A DNA stretch of 64,000 nt from Bryobacterales bacterium. Lineage in GTDB: Bacteria; Acidobacteriota; Terriglobia; Bryobacterales; Bryobacteraceae. The position numbers were made by a program, and so were the translations under genes. The stretch spans positions 132,850 through 196,849 of the forward strand of contig JADJWL010000027.1 in assembly GCA_016716385.1 (NCBI GenBank). The letters are read 5' to 3'. Positions 7,993 through 16,509 of this stretch are shown here, piece by piece. Under the pieces are notes generated by a model. It did not search any database. It worked only from the letters and a program-made list of their open reading frames with translations, and was not told where the DNA came from. Position 1 is the stretch's first letter, and each line of letters begins with the position of its first letter.

Positions 7993-10900
7993 TTCACCCG
8001 GCGATCCGCGATCTCTTTCAGAGCCTTGGCAAGCACGCGGCCTTCCAGGAAGCGCTGCGGCGGATTTCGGCGGGCGAACCGCGCCTGCTGATCTCCGGGC
8101 TCACGCCGCCGGCCCGCGCGCTCCATGCCGTGCTCCTGTGGCAGTTGTCGGAGCGCCCGGTGATCGTCGTCACCTCCGGCTCCAGGGAAGCCGAATCACT
8201 TCTTGAGACGGCGGAGACATTCTTCGATCTTCTTGTTTCCGGCCGCGAATCGCAGCGCCCGCAGTTGATCCCTTCCCTCGACGTGCTGCCGAACCAGGGC
8301 TTGTCTCCGCACGCCGAAATCTGCGAACAGAGGGCCGTGGGTCTGTACCGTCTCGCGGCGGGCCAGTCCTCCGTCACGATCGTTCCCCTCGGAGCCGCGT
8401 CGTTCCGCGTCTCCCCGCCGGCGTTCTACGAACAACTCGCCGTCTCCCTGGAGGCAGGCGAGGAGATCCCGCTGGACGATCTGACGGCCCACTTGACGAG
8501 CGTCGGCTATCGGCGCCGGGAACCGGTCGAGTCCGTAGGCGAGTATTCAGTGCGCGGCGGCATCCTCGACGTCTTCCCTCCCGGCGTGGAGCGGCCCGTG
8601 CGCGTCGAGTTCTTCGGCGACCAGATCGAATCGATGCGCCGCTTTGACATCGAATCGCAGCGCTCGATCTCGAAGGTGACCTCGTGCCGTCTGCTGCCGC
8701 TCTCGGAATTCCAGCGCCCCGGCGAAACGGGGGAAGATCCCGGTTGGGAACTCGCATCGGGCGCCCGCACGCTTCCGCTCTTCTCGCTCGCCGAAAAGCC
8801 TTTGATCGTGTGGAGCGAGACGGAGTCCCTGGCGGCGGCGTCCGAACGGCTTTGGACGCGCCTGCGGCAGCATCCCGGCGAAATCGACTCCGAAGCGCTG
8901 TACTTCGATTGGGATGGATTGCGCGAAGCCGCCGCCGGCCAGCAATGGCTGGACTTCCGGCAGCTTGCCCTGGAGGGCGACAGCCTCCACATCGGCACGC
9001 GCCCGTCGATGGCATTCCACGGAAACATGCAGGCGGCGATCTCCGAAGCCCGCTCGCTGGTGGACTCTGGACAGCGCGTCGTCTTCTTCGCCCCGTCGGC
9101 GGGCGAACTGGAGCGCCTCGCCGACGTCCTCAACGAGTACAGCGTGCCCTACCAACTCGCGCTCGATCCGGCGAGCCGCGCCGGCGATTATCTCTCCGAG
9201 CGAGCGTACTTCGCTGGAACGGCGGCGTCGACGTTCCTCGTCCGCGGCGCGGTGCGCAAAGGAACAGCATTTACCGACGCGCGAATCACGGTCATCGGCT
9301 CCGACGACCTGTTCGACCGCTCCGCTCTCGTCGCTGAACCGGGCATCGCGAAATCGCACCTGGCGACATTCTCCGCCGACACGCTCGATCTCCAACCCGG
9401 CGACTTCATCGTGCACGCGGAGCACGGCGTCGGCCAGTTCCTTGGCCTCCGCGAGATCGCCCAGGGAGATGCCAAGGGCGACTTCATGCTCATCGAGTAC
9501 TCCGGCGGCAGCAAGCTGTACGTGCCACTGGCGCGCATGGACCTCGTCCAACGCTTCCGCGGCTCCGGCGACGCGAAGCCTGCGCTCGACCGTCTCGGCG
9601 GCGTCACCTGGACCAAGACCAAGACCCGCGTCAAAGCGCGGATGCGCGACATGGCCGAGGAACTCCTGAAGCTCTACGCGCAACGGCGCATGGCGGAAGG
9701 ATTCAGCTACTCCCCCGACAGCGACCTGCAGCGCGAGTTCGAAGACGCATTCGAGTATAGTCCCACGCGCGACCAGACGTCCGCCGTGCGGGACATCAAG
9801 CGCGACATGGAAAGCCCGCAGCCAATGGACCGCCTCGTGTGCGGCGACGTCGGCTTCGGCAAGACCGAAGTCGTGATGCGCGCGGCTTTCAAGGCCCTGG
9901 GCGACGGCAAACAGGTGGCGGTGCTCGCGCCCACGACCGTCCTCTGCTTCCAGCACTTCGAAACCTTCAAGCGCCGCTTCCAGCCCTTCCCGGTCCGGGT
10001 GGAGATGTTCAGCCGCTTCCGCACCGCCAGGGAACTCAAGGCCCTCACGGAAGAACTGGGCCTGGGACGCATCGACATCGCCATCGGCACGCACCGTCTG
10101 CTGTCGGCCGACGTTCAGTTCGCCGACCTCGGACTTGTGATCATCGACGAAGAACAGCGCTTCGGCGTGAAGCACAAAGAGAAGCTGAAGCAGTTCAAAC
10201 AGACAGTCGACGTGATCGCCATGAGCGCGACGCCCATTCCGCGCACGCTGCATATGTCGCTGCTCGGCATGCGCGACATGTCCGTGATCGAGACCCCGCC
10301 CAAGGACCGTCTCGCCATTCAGACCACGGTGTCGCACTACAACCCGGAGGTCATACAAGCCGCGATCGAACTCGAGCTGGGCCGCGGCGGGCAGGTCTAC
10401 TACATCCACAACCGCGTCGATTCCATCTGGGCGCGCGCCGCCGAGATCCAGCAACTCGTCCCACAGGCGCGGATCGGCGTGGGACACGGCCAGATGGGTG
10501 AATCCGAACTCGAGCGCACCATGCTCGCTTTCATGCGCCACGAGTACAACATCCTCGTCAGCACGACCATCGTCGAGAACGGTCTCGACATTCCTCTCGC
10601 GAACACCATCGTCATCGAGAATGCGCAGAACTACGGACTCTCGGAGCTGTACCAGTTGCGCGGACGCGTCGGCCGGTCAAACCGCCGCGCCTATGCCTAC
10701 CTGCTCGTGCCGCCGGACACCGAGCTGAGCGAGATCGCCCGCAAACGCCTGGCCGCGCTCAAAGAGTTCAGCGATCTCGGCGCTGGGTTCAAGATTGCCG
10801 CCCTTGACCTCGAACTGCGCGGCGCCGGCAATCTGCTCGGCGGCGAACAACACGGGCACATCGACTCCGTCGGCTTCGACATGTACGTCCGCCTCCTCGA

Positions 10901-11381
10901 TGAAACGGTACGCGAACTGAAGGGAGAAGAGGTGCCACCCGAGATTCACGCCACTCTGAACCTTGGGCTCGACGTCCGCATCCCGACCGCGTACATCGCC
11001 GACGACACGCAGCGGTTGCGCGTCTACAAGCGGATCGCGGCGGCGCGCGACGATGCCGAGCGGACGGAGGTCGCGGCGGAGATCGCCGACAGGTACGGTC
11101 CTCTGCCGGAAGCAGTGCGGAATCTGCTCGACTACGGCGCGCTCAAGACCGCGGCGGAGTTGCTGGGGATCGAGAACATCGAACGGCGCGGCGGGACGGC
11201 CAACGTGAAGTTCCACCGCGACACGCGCGTGGATCCGCAGCGGCTCATGCAAGCCGTGACGGAGACCGAGGGCGCGCAGTTCACACCGGCGGGCGTACTG
11301 CGCGTGCCGCTGCCGCCGTCCAGGGGCGCGGAAGCGATCGAGGCCCTGCGCGGATTCCTGGTACGTCTGCGGCCGGTATAA
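7989..11381 (+). CDS. mfd: transcription-repair coupling factor Mfd
   Basis: A 1130-residue ATP-dependent translocase that removes RNA polymerase stalled at DNA lesions and recruits UvrA. Domain order is standard: UvrB-like N-terminal module (residues ~1-330); CarD-like RNA polymerase-interaction domain (~475-550, LQPGDFIVHAEHGVGQFLG); RecG-like helicase with Walker A GDVGFGKTEV, DEEQ box IIDEEQRFGV and motif III SATPIPRTLHMS; motif VI QLRGRVGRSNRRAYAYLL; and the C-terminal TRCF domain. Start overlaps the upstream stop. The last codon pair ends in TATAA, which forms part of a -10-like hexamer for the next gene. Confidence 0.98.
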   Translation: MIHPAIRDLFQSLGKHAAFQEALRRISAGEPRLLISGLTPPARALHAVLLWQLSERPVIVVTSGSREAESLLETAETFFDLLVSGRESQRPQLIPSLDVLPNQGLSPHAEICEQRAVGLYRLAAGQSSVTIVPLGAASFRVSPPAFYEQLAVSLEAGEEIPLDDLTAHLTSVGYRRREPVESVGEYSVRGGILDVFPPGVERPVRVEFFGDQIESMRRFDIESQRSISKVTSCRLLPLSEFQRPGETGEDPGWELASGARTLPLFSLAEKPLIVWSETESLAAASERLWTRLRQHPGEIDSEALYFDWDGLREAAAGQQWLDFRQLALEGDSLHIGTRPSMAFHGNMQAAISEARSLVDSGQRVVFFAPSAGELERLADVLNEYSVPYQLALDPASRAGDYLSERAYFAGTAASTFLVRGAVRKGTAFTDARITVIGSDDLFDRSALVAEPGIAKSHLATFSADTLDLQPGDFIVHAEHGVGQFLGLREIAQGDAKGDFMLIEYSGGSKLYVPLARMDLVQRFRGSGDAKPALDRLGGVTWTKTKTRVKARMRDMAEELLKLYAQRRMAEGFSYSPDSDLQREFEDAFEYSPTRDQTSAVRDIKRDMESPQPMDRLVCGDVGFGKTEVVMRAAFKALGDGKQVAVLAPTTVLCFQHFETFKRRFQPFPVRVEMFSRFRTARELKALTEELGLGRIDIAIGTHRLLSADVQFADLGLVIIDEEQRFGVKHKEKLKQFKQTVDVIAMSATPIPRTLHMSLLGMRDMSVIETPPKDRLAIQTTVSHYNPEVIQAAIELELGRGGQVYYIHNRVDSIWARAAEIQQLVPQARIGVGHGQMGESELERTMLAFMRHEYNILVSTTIVENGLDIPLANTIVIENAQNYGLSELYQLRGRVGRSNRRAYAYLLVPPDTELSEIARKRLAALKEFSDLGAGFKIAALDLELRGAGNLLGGEQHGHIDSVGFDMYVRLLDETVRELKGEEVPPEIHATLNLGLDVRIPTAYIADDTQRLRVYKRIAAARDDAERTEVAAEIADRYGPLPEAVRNLLDYGALKTAAELLGIENIERRGGTANVKFHRDTRVDPQRLMQAVTETEGAQFTPAGVLRVPLPPSRGAEAIEALRGFLVRLRPV

Positions 11382-11382
11382 T
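11377..11382 (+). promoter_or_regulatory. TATAAT -10-like element before the Ppx/GppA gene
   Basis: A perfect TATAAT overlaps the mfd stop codon and ends 14 bases before the next ATG. No convincing -35 lies 16-18 bases upstream. It fits the window-wide pattern of -10 hexamers very close to start codons, although its gap is the longest in that set. Confidence 0.35.
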
Positions 11383-11396
11383 CCAGATGGTCCCCG

Positions 11397-12932
11397 ATGC
11401 GTCTCGCAGCGGTCGATATCGGCAGTAACTCCATCCGGCTGGAAGTTGCCGAATCCGGCGCGGGCCCGGTGCAGACGTTGTTCCTCGACCGCACCGTGAC
11501 GCGCCTCGGCGAAAGCGTCTTCCGCACCGGCGTGATCGGACGGGACGCGCTCGACCTGACGTGCGAGGTCCTGAAGCGGATGGCGCGGGCGATTCGCCGT
11601 CACGAAGTGACCGCCGTCCGCGCCGTCGCCACAAGCGCCGTGCGCGATGCCCGGAACCAGGAGGAATTCCTCTCGCGCTCGGCCGCCGCGCTCGGTGTGC
11701 CCGTCGAGATCATCTCCGGAGCCGAAGAGGCGCGGCTGATTCACCTCGGAGTCCAGAGCCGGTGGCCCCAGGGAAACAAGCGCCTCCTGCTGATCGACAT
11801 CGGAGGCGGCAGCGCGGAGCTGATCTTCGACCGCGCAGGGGAAGTGATCGAGGCGTTCTCGAAGCCCTTGGGAGCGGTTCGGTTGACGGAGATGTTCCTT
11901 CGTCAGGACCCGCCCTCGCCAGCCGAACTCCAGCGCCTCGACGACTACATTCAGGAGAAGATCCGCCCTGCTTCGCGGGTCGCCGAGATGCATCCCACCG
12001 ACCGGGTGATCGCCACCTCGGCCACAGCTTCGGCTCTGATGTGCGCCGTCCACCGCATTCCCCGCTCCGCGCGGGAAAGGGCGGACCGGCTCCGCGCCAC
12101 CACGGTCCAGTTGCGCAAACTCCAGCGCAACCTTGCGGCGTCCAGCCTGGAACGGCGGCGGACGGTCACGGGCATCGGACCGAAGCGGGCGGAGATCATC
12201 GTCGCGGGCGCTTCCGTCCTGCTCGCAATCCTCCAGGACCTGCGTTTGCCCGGGTTCACCTACTCGGTGGCCGGCGTGCGCGACGGCATCATCGCCGACC
12301 TGGCAACTCGCGGCGCCGAACCGTCAAGCCCTCAACTCAGCCGCGAGCAGAAGCGCGAGGTGGAGCGGCTGGCGCGCCGCTACGGGGTGTCAATGCCGCA
12401 CGCCCGGCATGTCGCCTGGATCGCACGGCGGCTGTTCGACGCGCTGCAACCGGTGCATCAGGCGTCGCCCGCCGCCGGGATCGTTCTGGAAGCCGCGGCG
12501 ATGTTGAAAGATGCCGGCCATTTCATCAGCGACACCCGCCACCACCGGCATTCCTACTACGTGGTCCTGCATTCAGCTCTCCCGGGGTTTACTGAGCGCG
12601 AGCGGATGATGGCCGCCAACCTGTGCCGCTACCACCGGCGCTCGCTTCCCTCCTCCGGTCACACCGGCTTCGCCGCGTTGAACGCCCAGGAACAGAGAAT
12701 CGTCACGTCGATGACGCCGCTGCTGCGGCTGGCCGACGCTCTCGACCGCAGCCGGAAACAGGTGGTGCGGGATCTGGGCATCCGCCTGTCCGCAGTCCAG
12801 ATCGAGATCGAGGCACGGGCCCTTGCAGCGCCGGAATTGGAAGTGTGGGCCGCGCAAGAGGCTGCTGAAGCCTTCCGCGCGGTCTTCCGGCGGGAATTGA
12901 ACGTCTCCGGCGTGATAATAAAAGCAAGATGA
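11397..12932 (+). CDS. Ppx/GppA exopolyphosphatase / guanosine pentaphosphatase
   Basis: 511-residue ASKHA-fold phosphatase acting on polyphosphate or pppGpp. N-terminal phosphate-1 motif is AAVDIGSNSIRLEVAES. ATSAVRDARNQEEFL follows, and phosphate-2 is LLLIDIGGGSAELIF. A C-terminal HD-type domain (residues ~330-500) includes LEAAAMLKDAGHFIS and HHRHSYYV. The longer Ppx/GppA form with the HD domain is typical of enterics and Acidobacteria. It overlaps the following CHAD gene by four bases. Association with CHAD, a polyphosphate-binding domain, supports a polyphosphate role over a purely pppGpp one. Confidence 0.9.
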   Translation: MRLAAVDIGSNSIRLEVAESGAGPVQTLFLDRTVTRLGESVFRTGVIGRDALDLTCEVLKRMARAIRRHEVTAVRAVATSAVRDARNQEEFLSRSAAALGVPVEIISGAEEARLIHLGVQSRWPQGNKRLLLIDIGGGSAELIFDRAGEVIEAFSKPLGAVRLTEMFLRQDPPSPAELQRLDDYIQEKIRPASRVAEMHPTDRVIATSATASALMCAVHRIPRSARERADRLRATTVQLRKLQRNLAASSLERRRTVTGIGPKRAEIIVAGASVLLAILQDLRLPGFTYSVAGVRDGIIADLATRGAEPSSPQLSREQKREVERLARRYGVSMPHARHVAWIARRLFDALQPVHQASPAAGIVLEAAAMLKDAGHFISDTRHHRHSYYVVLHSALPGFTERERMMAANLCRYHRRSLPSSGHTGFAALNAQEQRIVTSMTPLLRLADALDRSRKQVVRDLGIRLSAVQIEIEARALAAPELEVWAAQEAAEAFRAVFRRELNVSGVIIKAR

Positions 12933-13831
12933 AGCCAGAGGAGGACATTCGCGCGTTCGCGCGCAGGCAGGCGCGCACCCTGCTGAAGAAGCTCGCCGGG
13001 GAGATCGTCCGCACCGCCGGTGAGCCGGACGCCGACGCGATCCACGATTTGCGGGTGGCGATCCGCCGCGTCTCGCAGTGTCTGTCCATCTTCGCGCCGC
13101 TCTACCCCAAGGGCGAAGCGAAGGCGATACGAAAGCGGCTGGCTGCCGTGCGGAAGCTCGCGGGCGCCGTCCGAGACCGCGATATCGCGATCGAGTACCT
13201 GGGCGAGTCGGCGGCCGCGGGCGCCCCGGATCTGATTCCTGTTCTCGCCACCGAACGAGAAGAAGAACTGCGACAAGTCGCCGTCCGCGTCCACCGCTGG
13301 CAGGCAAAGGAATCGTGGAAGAACTGGCGGCGCCGCCTTCGGGCAAAGTCCGGCTCTCGCGGGGAAGGCGTCGCACCCTGGGATCTCGCGCGGCCTGCAG
13401 CCGCCAACGCCGCCGCGGTGCTGCCTTCGCTGGCGGCAAGCTTTTTCCTCGCCGGGCGCGCCCTCACCGAGACCGGCGCTCCCGAACGGTTCCATGAACT
13501 GCGCATTCTCGGCAAGCGCCTCCGCTACACGCTGGAACTGTTCGCGCCCCTCTATGGACCGTCCGGAGAACGCCGACTCGCCACCCTCCGCGAGATCCAA
13601 CAGGCCCTCGGGGAGATCAATGACTGCGTCACCATGCTCGCCCTGCTTCCGGTGAAGCCGGACACGCCCGTGATGCGCGAGATCGCCACCCGCCGGGACA
13701 CTCTCATGCGCGAGTTCGCCGACCTGTGGAACAACAAGTTCGACCGCCCCGGAGAACGGGCGAGGTGGATGCGCGGTCTCAGCCGCCCGCTTGCGCCCGC
13801 CGCCAAAGCAGTCACGGCAGCCGCCGTATAA
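12929..13831 (+). CDS. CHAD domain protein (polyphosphate-associated)
   Basis: 300-residue alpha-helical CHAD protein. Characteristic conserved pieces: IHDLRVAIRRVSQCLSIF (basic helix, residues ~34-51), VRKLAGAVRDRDIAIEYL, and RFHELRILGKRLRYTLELF with a second copy of the basic helix. CHAD domains bind polyphosphate through these rows of Arg/Lys and His. The gene starts inside the Ppx/GppA stop (ATGA) and a GATAAT element lies nine bases before its ATG. Together the pair forms a plausible polyphosphate-handling module. No CYTH/triphosphatase domain is fused, as it is in some relatives. Confidence 0.9.
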   Translation: MKPEEDIRAFARRQARTLLKKLAGEIVRTAGEPDADAIHDLRVAIRRVSQCLSIFAPLYPKGEAKAIRKRLAAVRKLAGAVRDRDIAIEYLGESAAAGAPDLIPVLATEREEELRQVAVRVHRWQAKESWKNWRRRLRAKSGSRGEGVAPWDLARPAAANAAAVLPSLAASFFLAGRALTETGAPERFHELRILGKRLRYTLELFAPLYGPSGERRLATLREIQQALGEINDCVTMLALLPVKPDTPVMREIATRRDTLMREFADLWNNKFDRPGERARWMRGLSRPLAPAAKAVTAAAV

Positions 13832-13832
13832 T
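13827..13832 (+). promoter_or_regulatory. TATAAT -10-like element 8 bases before surA-like ATG
   Basis: TATAAT ends exactly eight bases before the start codon at 13841, overlapping the CHAD stop codon. A transcript initiated at the usual distance would begin at or next to the ATG, so the message would be leaderless. No -35 consensus is seen at the expected spacing. Confidence 0.45.
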
Positions 13833-13840
13833 CAAAAGAT

Positions 13841-15010
13841 ATGCGGTTCAGCAGTCTGGTTATGGTTTCTGCTGCCCTCGCCTTCCCGGCTCTGGCTGAA
13901 GTGAAGGTCATCGAGAGCATCGTGGCGAAAGTCAACGGCGACATCATCACGCTCACCGACATGGAACGCCACCGTGAAGGAATGCGGCGCGAGTTGGAAG
14001 CGCGCAAGGAAATGCAGGCAGCCGAGCGCCAGCAGGTCTTTGAAGAGCGCTCCAAGAACATCCTGCGGGACCAGATCGACCGGCTGCTGCTCGTTCAGAA
14101 AGCCAGGGAAATCGGAATCAACGTGGATCCGGACGTCAACCGGCGCGTCGCCGAGATCCAGGTCCAAAGCAAGATCGACGACCCCGATAAGTTCCAGCAG
14201 TGGCTCTCCGAGCAGGTGCAGCAGCCGTTCGAGGACTTCAAGTCCCAGATGCGCGACGAACTGCTCGTCCAGCGCGTGATCCGCCAGGAGGTCGGCGGCC
14301 GCATCAACATCCCGCGCCCGGAGATCGAGAAGTACTACGAAGAACACAAGGAAGAATTCATCAGGAAGGAACAGGTCTTCCTGCGCGACATCTTCCTTTC
14401 TACGCAGGGCAAGACTCCCGATGAAGCGGCGGAGATCGAGAAGAAGGCGAACGACCTCGCCGCCCGCGCACGCAAGGGCGAACGCTTCGATCAACTCGCA
14501 CGGGAGCACTCCGAGGCGCCGTCGAAAGAGAACGATGGCGAATTGGGCTGGTGGAAACGCGGCGAACTGAAGAAGGAGATCGAAAACCTCGTCTTCGATG
14601 CGCCGCGCAATTTCGTCAGCGATCCCCTGCGGGTGGAGAACGGCTTCGAGATCATCAAGGTCGAAGAGCGTCACGCCGAGGGCCAGGCCGCCCTGGAGGA
14701 CGTGGAGCAGGAGATCATGGAACGGCTCTACATGCCCCGCATGGAACCCCGCATCCGCGAGTATCTGGTGAAGCTCCGCGAGGACGCCTTCCTCGAACTC
14801 CGCGAAGGCTGGGTGGACACCTCCGCCGTACCGGGCAAGGACACATCGTGGAAGGACCCGGCCCAGCTTCAGCCCGAGACCACCACCAAAGCTGAGGTGG
14901 CCGAGCGCGCTCCGCGGCGACGCGTGCTGTGGACGGTCCCGCTGCCCAAAGGCAGAAGCGCGATTGAGCGCGATCCAGACGAGCCGCCCACGGTGCAGGA
15001 TGAAAAGTAG
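13841..15010 (+). CDS. SurA-like periplasmic peptidyl-prolyl isomerase/chaperone
   Basis: 389 residues with a signal peptide (residues 1-19, cut after ALA). The SurA N-terminal chaperone domain follows (VIESIVAKVNGDIITLTDME, then an acidic helical stretch). A single parvulin/rotamase domain occupies residues ~180-285 (EQVFLRDIFLST, FDQLAREHSEAPSKENDGEL, GWWKRGEL). It would assist folding of outer-membrane proteins in the periplasm. The tail ~330-389 is Pro/Arg/Glu rich and probably disordered. Only one parvulin domain is present, versus two in E. coli SurA. Being next to mfd-ppx and upstream of an HD-domain nuclease is consistent with a housekeeping cluster. Confidence 0.88.
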   Translation: MRFSSLVMVSAALAFPALAEVKVIESIVAKVNGDIITLTDMERHREGMRRELEARKEMQAAERQQVFEERSKNILRDQIDRLLLVQKAREIGINVDPDVNRRVAEIQVQSKIDDPDKFQQWLSEQVQQPFEDFKSQMRDELLVQRVIRQEVGGRINIPRPEIEKYYEEHKEEFIRKEQVFLRDIFLSTQGKTPDEAAEIEKKANDLAARARKGERFDQLAREHSEAPSKENDGELGWWKRGELKKEIENLVFDAPRNFVSDPLRVENGFEIIKVEERHAEGQAALEDVEQEIMERLYMPRMEPRIREYLVKLREDAFLELREGWVDTSAVPGKDTSWKDPAQLQPETTTKAEVAERAPRRRVLWTVPLPKGRSAIERDPDEPPTVQDEK

Positions 15011-15028
15011 CGGGCGGCTTCGAGGCGA

Positions 15029-16114
15029 ATGAAGTCCCCTTACGTTAGCGAGATCGAGCCGGACAAGACGTTCACCACCACCTTCCTCGTGCAGAGCAAG
15101 GAGATCCGGCAGAAGAAGACCGGCGAACCGTTCCTTTCCCTCATTCTCGGCGACCGCACGGGCGACCTCGATGCAAAGATGTGGGACAACGTGAGCGAAG
15201 TGATGGAAACCTTCGACCGGGACGATTTTGTCCGGGTCAAAGCGCTCCTGCAGATCTATCACAACCGCCCGCAGTTGACGATCCACCGGATACAACGCAT
15301 CGCCGACAGCGAAGTGGACTTCGGCGATTACTTCCCGGCTTCGGCGCGCGACCGCGACGAGATGCTGGAGGAGTTGCGGGGCGTCATCGCCGGCATCGGT
15401 TCGGCTCCGCTCAAAGCGCTACTGGAGGCTCTCTTCGCGGACCCGGAGATCGCGCGCCGCTTTAAGACCGCGCCCGCCGCCAAGCAGATCCATCACGCCT
15501 ATCTCGGCGGTCTGATCGAACACGTCCTGTCGCTCTGCGGCCTGTGCAAGACCTCTGCCGCTCACTATCGCGGCCACAACCTGGACCTCGATCTCCTGCT
15601 CACCGGCGCCATTCTCCACGACATCGGCAAGATTCACGAATTGAGCTACGAGCGCAGCTTCAGCTATTCCAGCGACGGCCAGTTGCTTGGCCACATGATG
15701 ATTGCGCTGCGCATGATCGGCGAAAAACTGGCCGCGATTCCGGACTTCCCGCCACGGCTGCGCAACCTGCTGGAGCACATGATCATCAGCCACCACGGGC
15801 ATCTTGAGTTCGGCTCGCCCAAGGTCCCGATGTTCCCGGAAGCGCTGCTGCTGCATTACCTCGACGATCTCGACTCCAAGATGGAATGCATGCGCCAGGC
15901 GATTGCCGACCCCCGGTCCGGAAACGGGGAGTTCACGGGGTACCACAACTCGCTCGAGCGGTCCGTGCTCCGGAAGGCGGCTTACCTCGGCGGTCCCCGG
16001 AAACCGCCTCCGCCCGCGGCGCCGCCTCCTCCGTCCAAGCCTGCGGCAAACGCCGGGATCTTTGGTGACAAATTGCGGCAGGCTCTGTCCAGCGAAGGTG
16101 GTCGGGAAGGCTGA
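15029..16114 (+). CDS. OB-fold/HD domain 3'-5' exoribonuclease (YhaM-like)
   Basis: 361-residue protein. An N-terminal OB-fold (residues ~12-90, FLVQSKEIRQKKTGEPFL and LGDRTGDLDAKMWD) precedes an HD phosphohydrolase domain (~150-300). The HD metal ligands are in HHAYLGGLIEHVL, LTGAILHDIGKIHEL, GHMMIALRMIGE and LLEHMIISHHG. This arrangement matches YhaM-family 3'-5' exonucleases that trim RNA or DNA ends. The C-terminal ~40 residues are Pro-rich (PPPPAAPPPPSKP), probably disordered. The stop overlaps the start of the BlaI-type gene (TGATG). Confidence 0.88.
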   Translation: MKSPYVSEIEPDKTFTTTFLVQSKEIRQKKTGEPFLSLILGDRTGDLDAKMWDNVSEVMETFDRDDFVRVKALLQIYHNRPQLTIHRIQRIADSEVDFGDYFPASARDRDEMLEELRGVIAGIGSAPLKALLEALFADPEIARRFKTAPAAKQIHHAYLGGLIEHVLSLCGLCKTSAAHYRGHNLDLDLLLTGAILHDIGKIHELSYERSFSYSSDGQLLGHMMIALRMIGEKLAAIPDFPPRLRNLLEHMIISHHGHLEFGSPKVPMFPEALLLHYLDDLDSKMECMRQAIADPRSGNGEFTGYHNSLERSVLRKAAYLGGPRKPPPPAAPPPPSKPAANAGIFGDKLRQALSSEGGREG

Positions 16115-16479
16115 TGGCGCGTCCGGTGCCGCCGCCGCTCGAACTGCTCTGTCTGCGCATTTTGTGGGACATGGGAGAATCGAGTGCCGGGAGCGTCCGG
16201 CAGGCCCTGCCCAACTCCAAGCCTCTCGCCTATACCACCGTCACGACTCTGCTCGACCGGCTAATGGGCCGCGGCGTCGTGAGCCGGCGAAAGGTCGGCC
16301 GCGCCTACGTGTACCGCGCCGAAGCGACGCGAGAGGAAATGCAGCGGGCCGCGGTCGCCTCGCTGGTCGAGTCTCTTTTTGACGGCTCCGAAATGCGGCT
16401 CATTCAGTTCGTCCAGAGCAATTCCGTTGGCGCCGCCGCTCCCGCCGCGGCCGAAGACCTGGACACGGTGCTTCTCTAG
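16114..16479 (+). CDS. BlaI/MecI/CopY-family transcriptional repressor
   Basis: 121-residue winged-helix regulator. Residues ~1-75 match the DNA-binding domain (LELLCLRILWDMGESSAGSV, then AYTTVTTLLDRLMGRGVVSR). The C-terminal dimerisation part starts at RAEATREEMQ. Relatives control beta-lactamase, copper or proteolysis genes and are usually released by a BlaR1-type M56 sensor protease. No BlaR1 gene is adjacent here, so the inducer link is missing or encoded elsewhere. The class D beta-lactamase of this window is 38 kb away. Confidence 0.88.
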   Translation: MARPVPPPLELLCLRILWDMGESSAGSVRQALPNSKPLAYTTVTTLLDRLMGRGVVSRRKVGRAYVYRAEATREEMQRAAVASLVESLFDGSEMRLIQFVQSNSVGAAAPAAAEDLDTVLL

Positions 16480-16509
16480 AACCCGTCTTCTCGCGATATT
16501 CTGTGAGGA

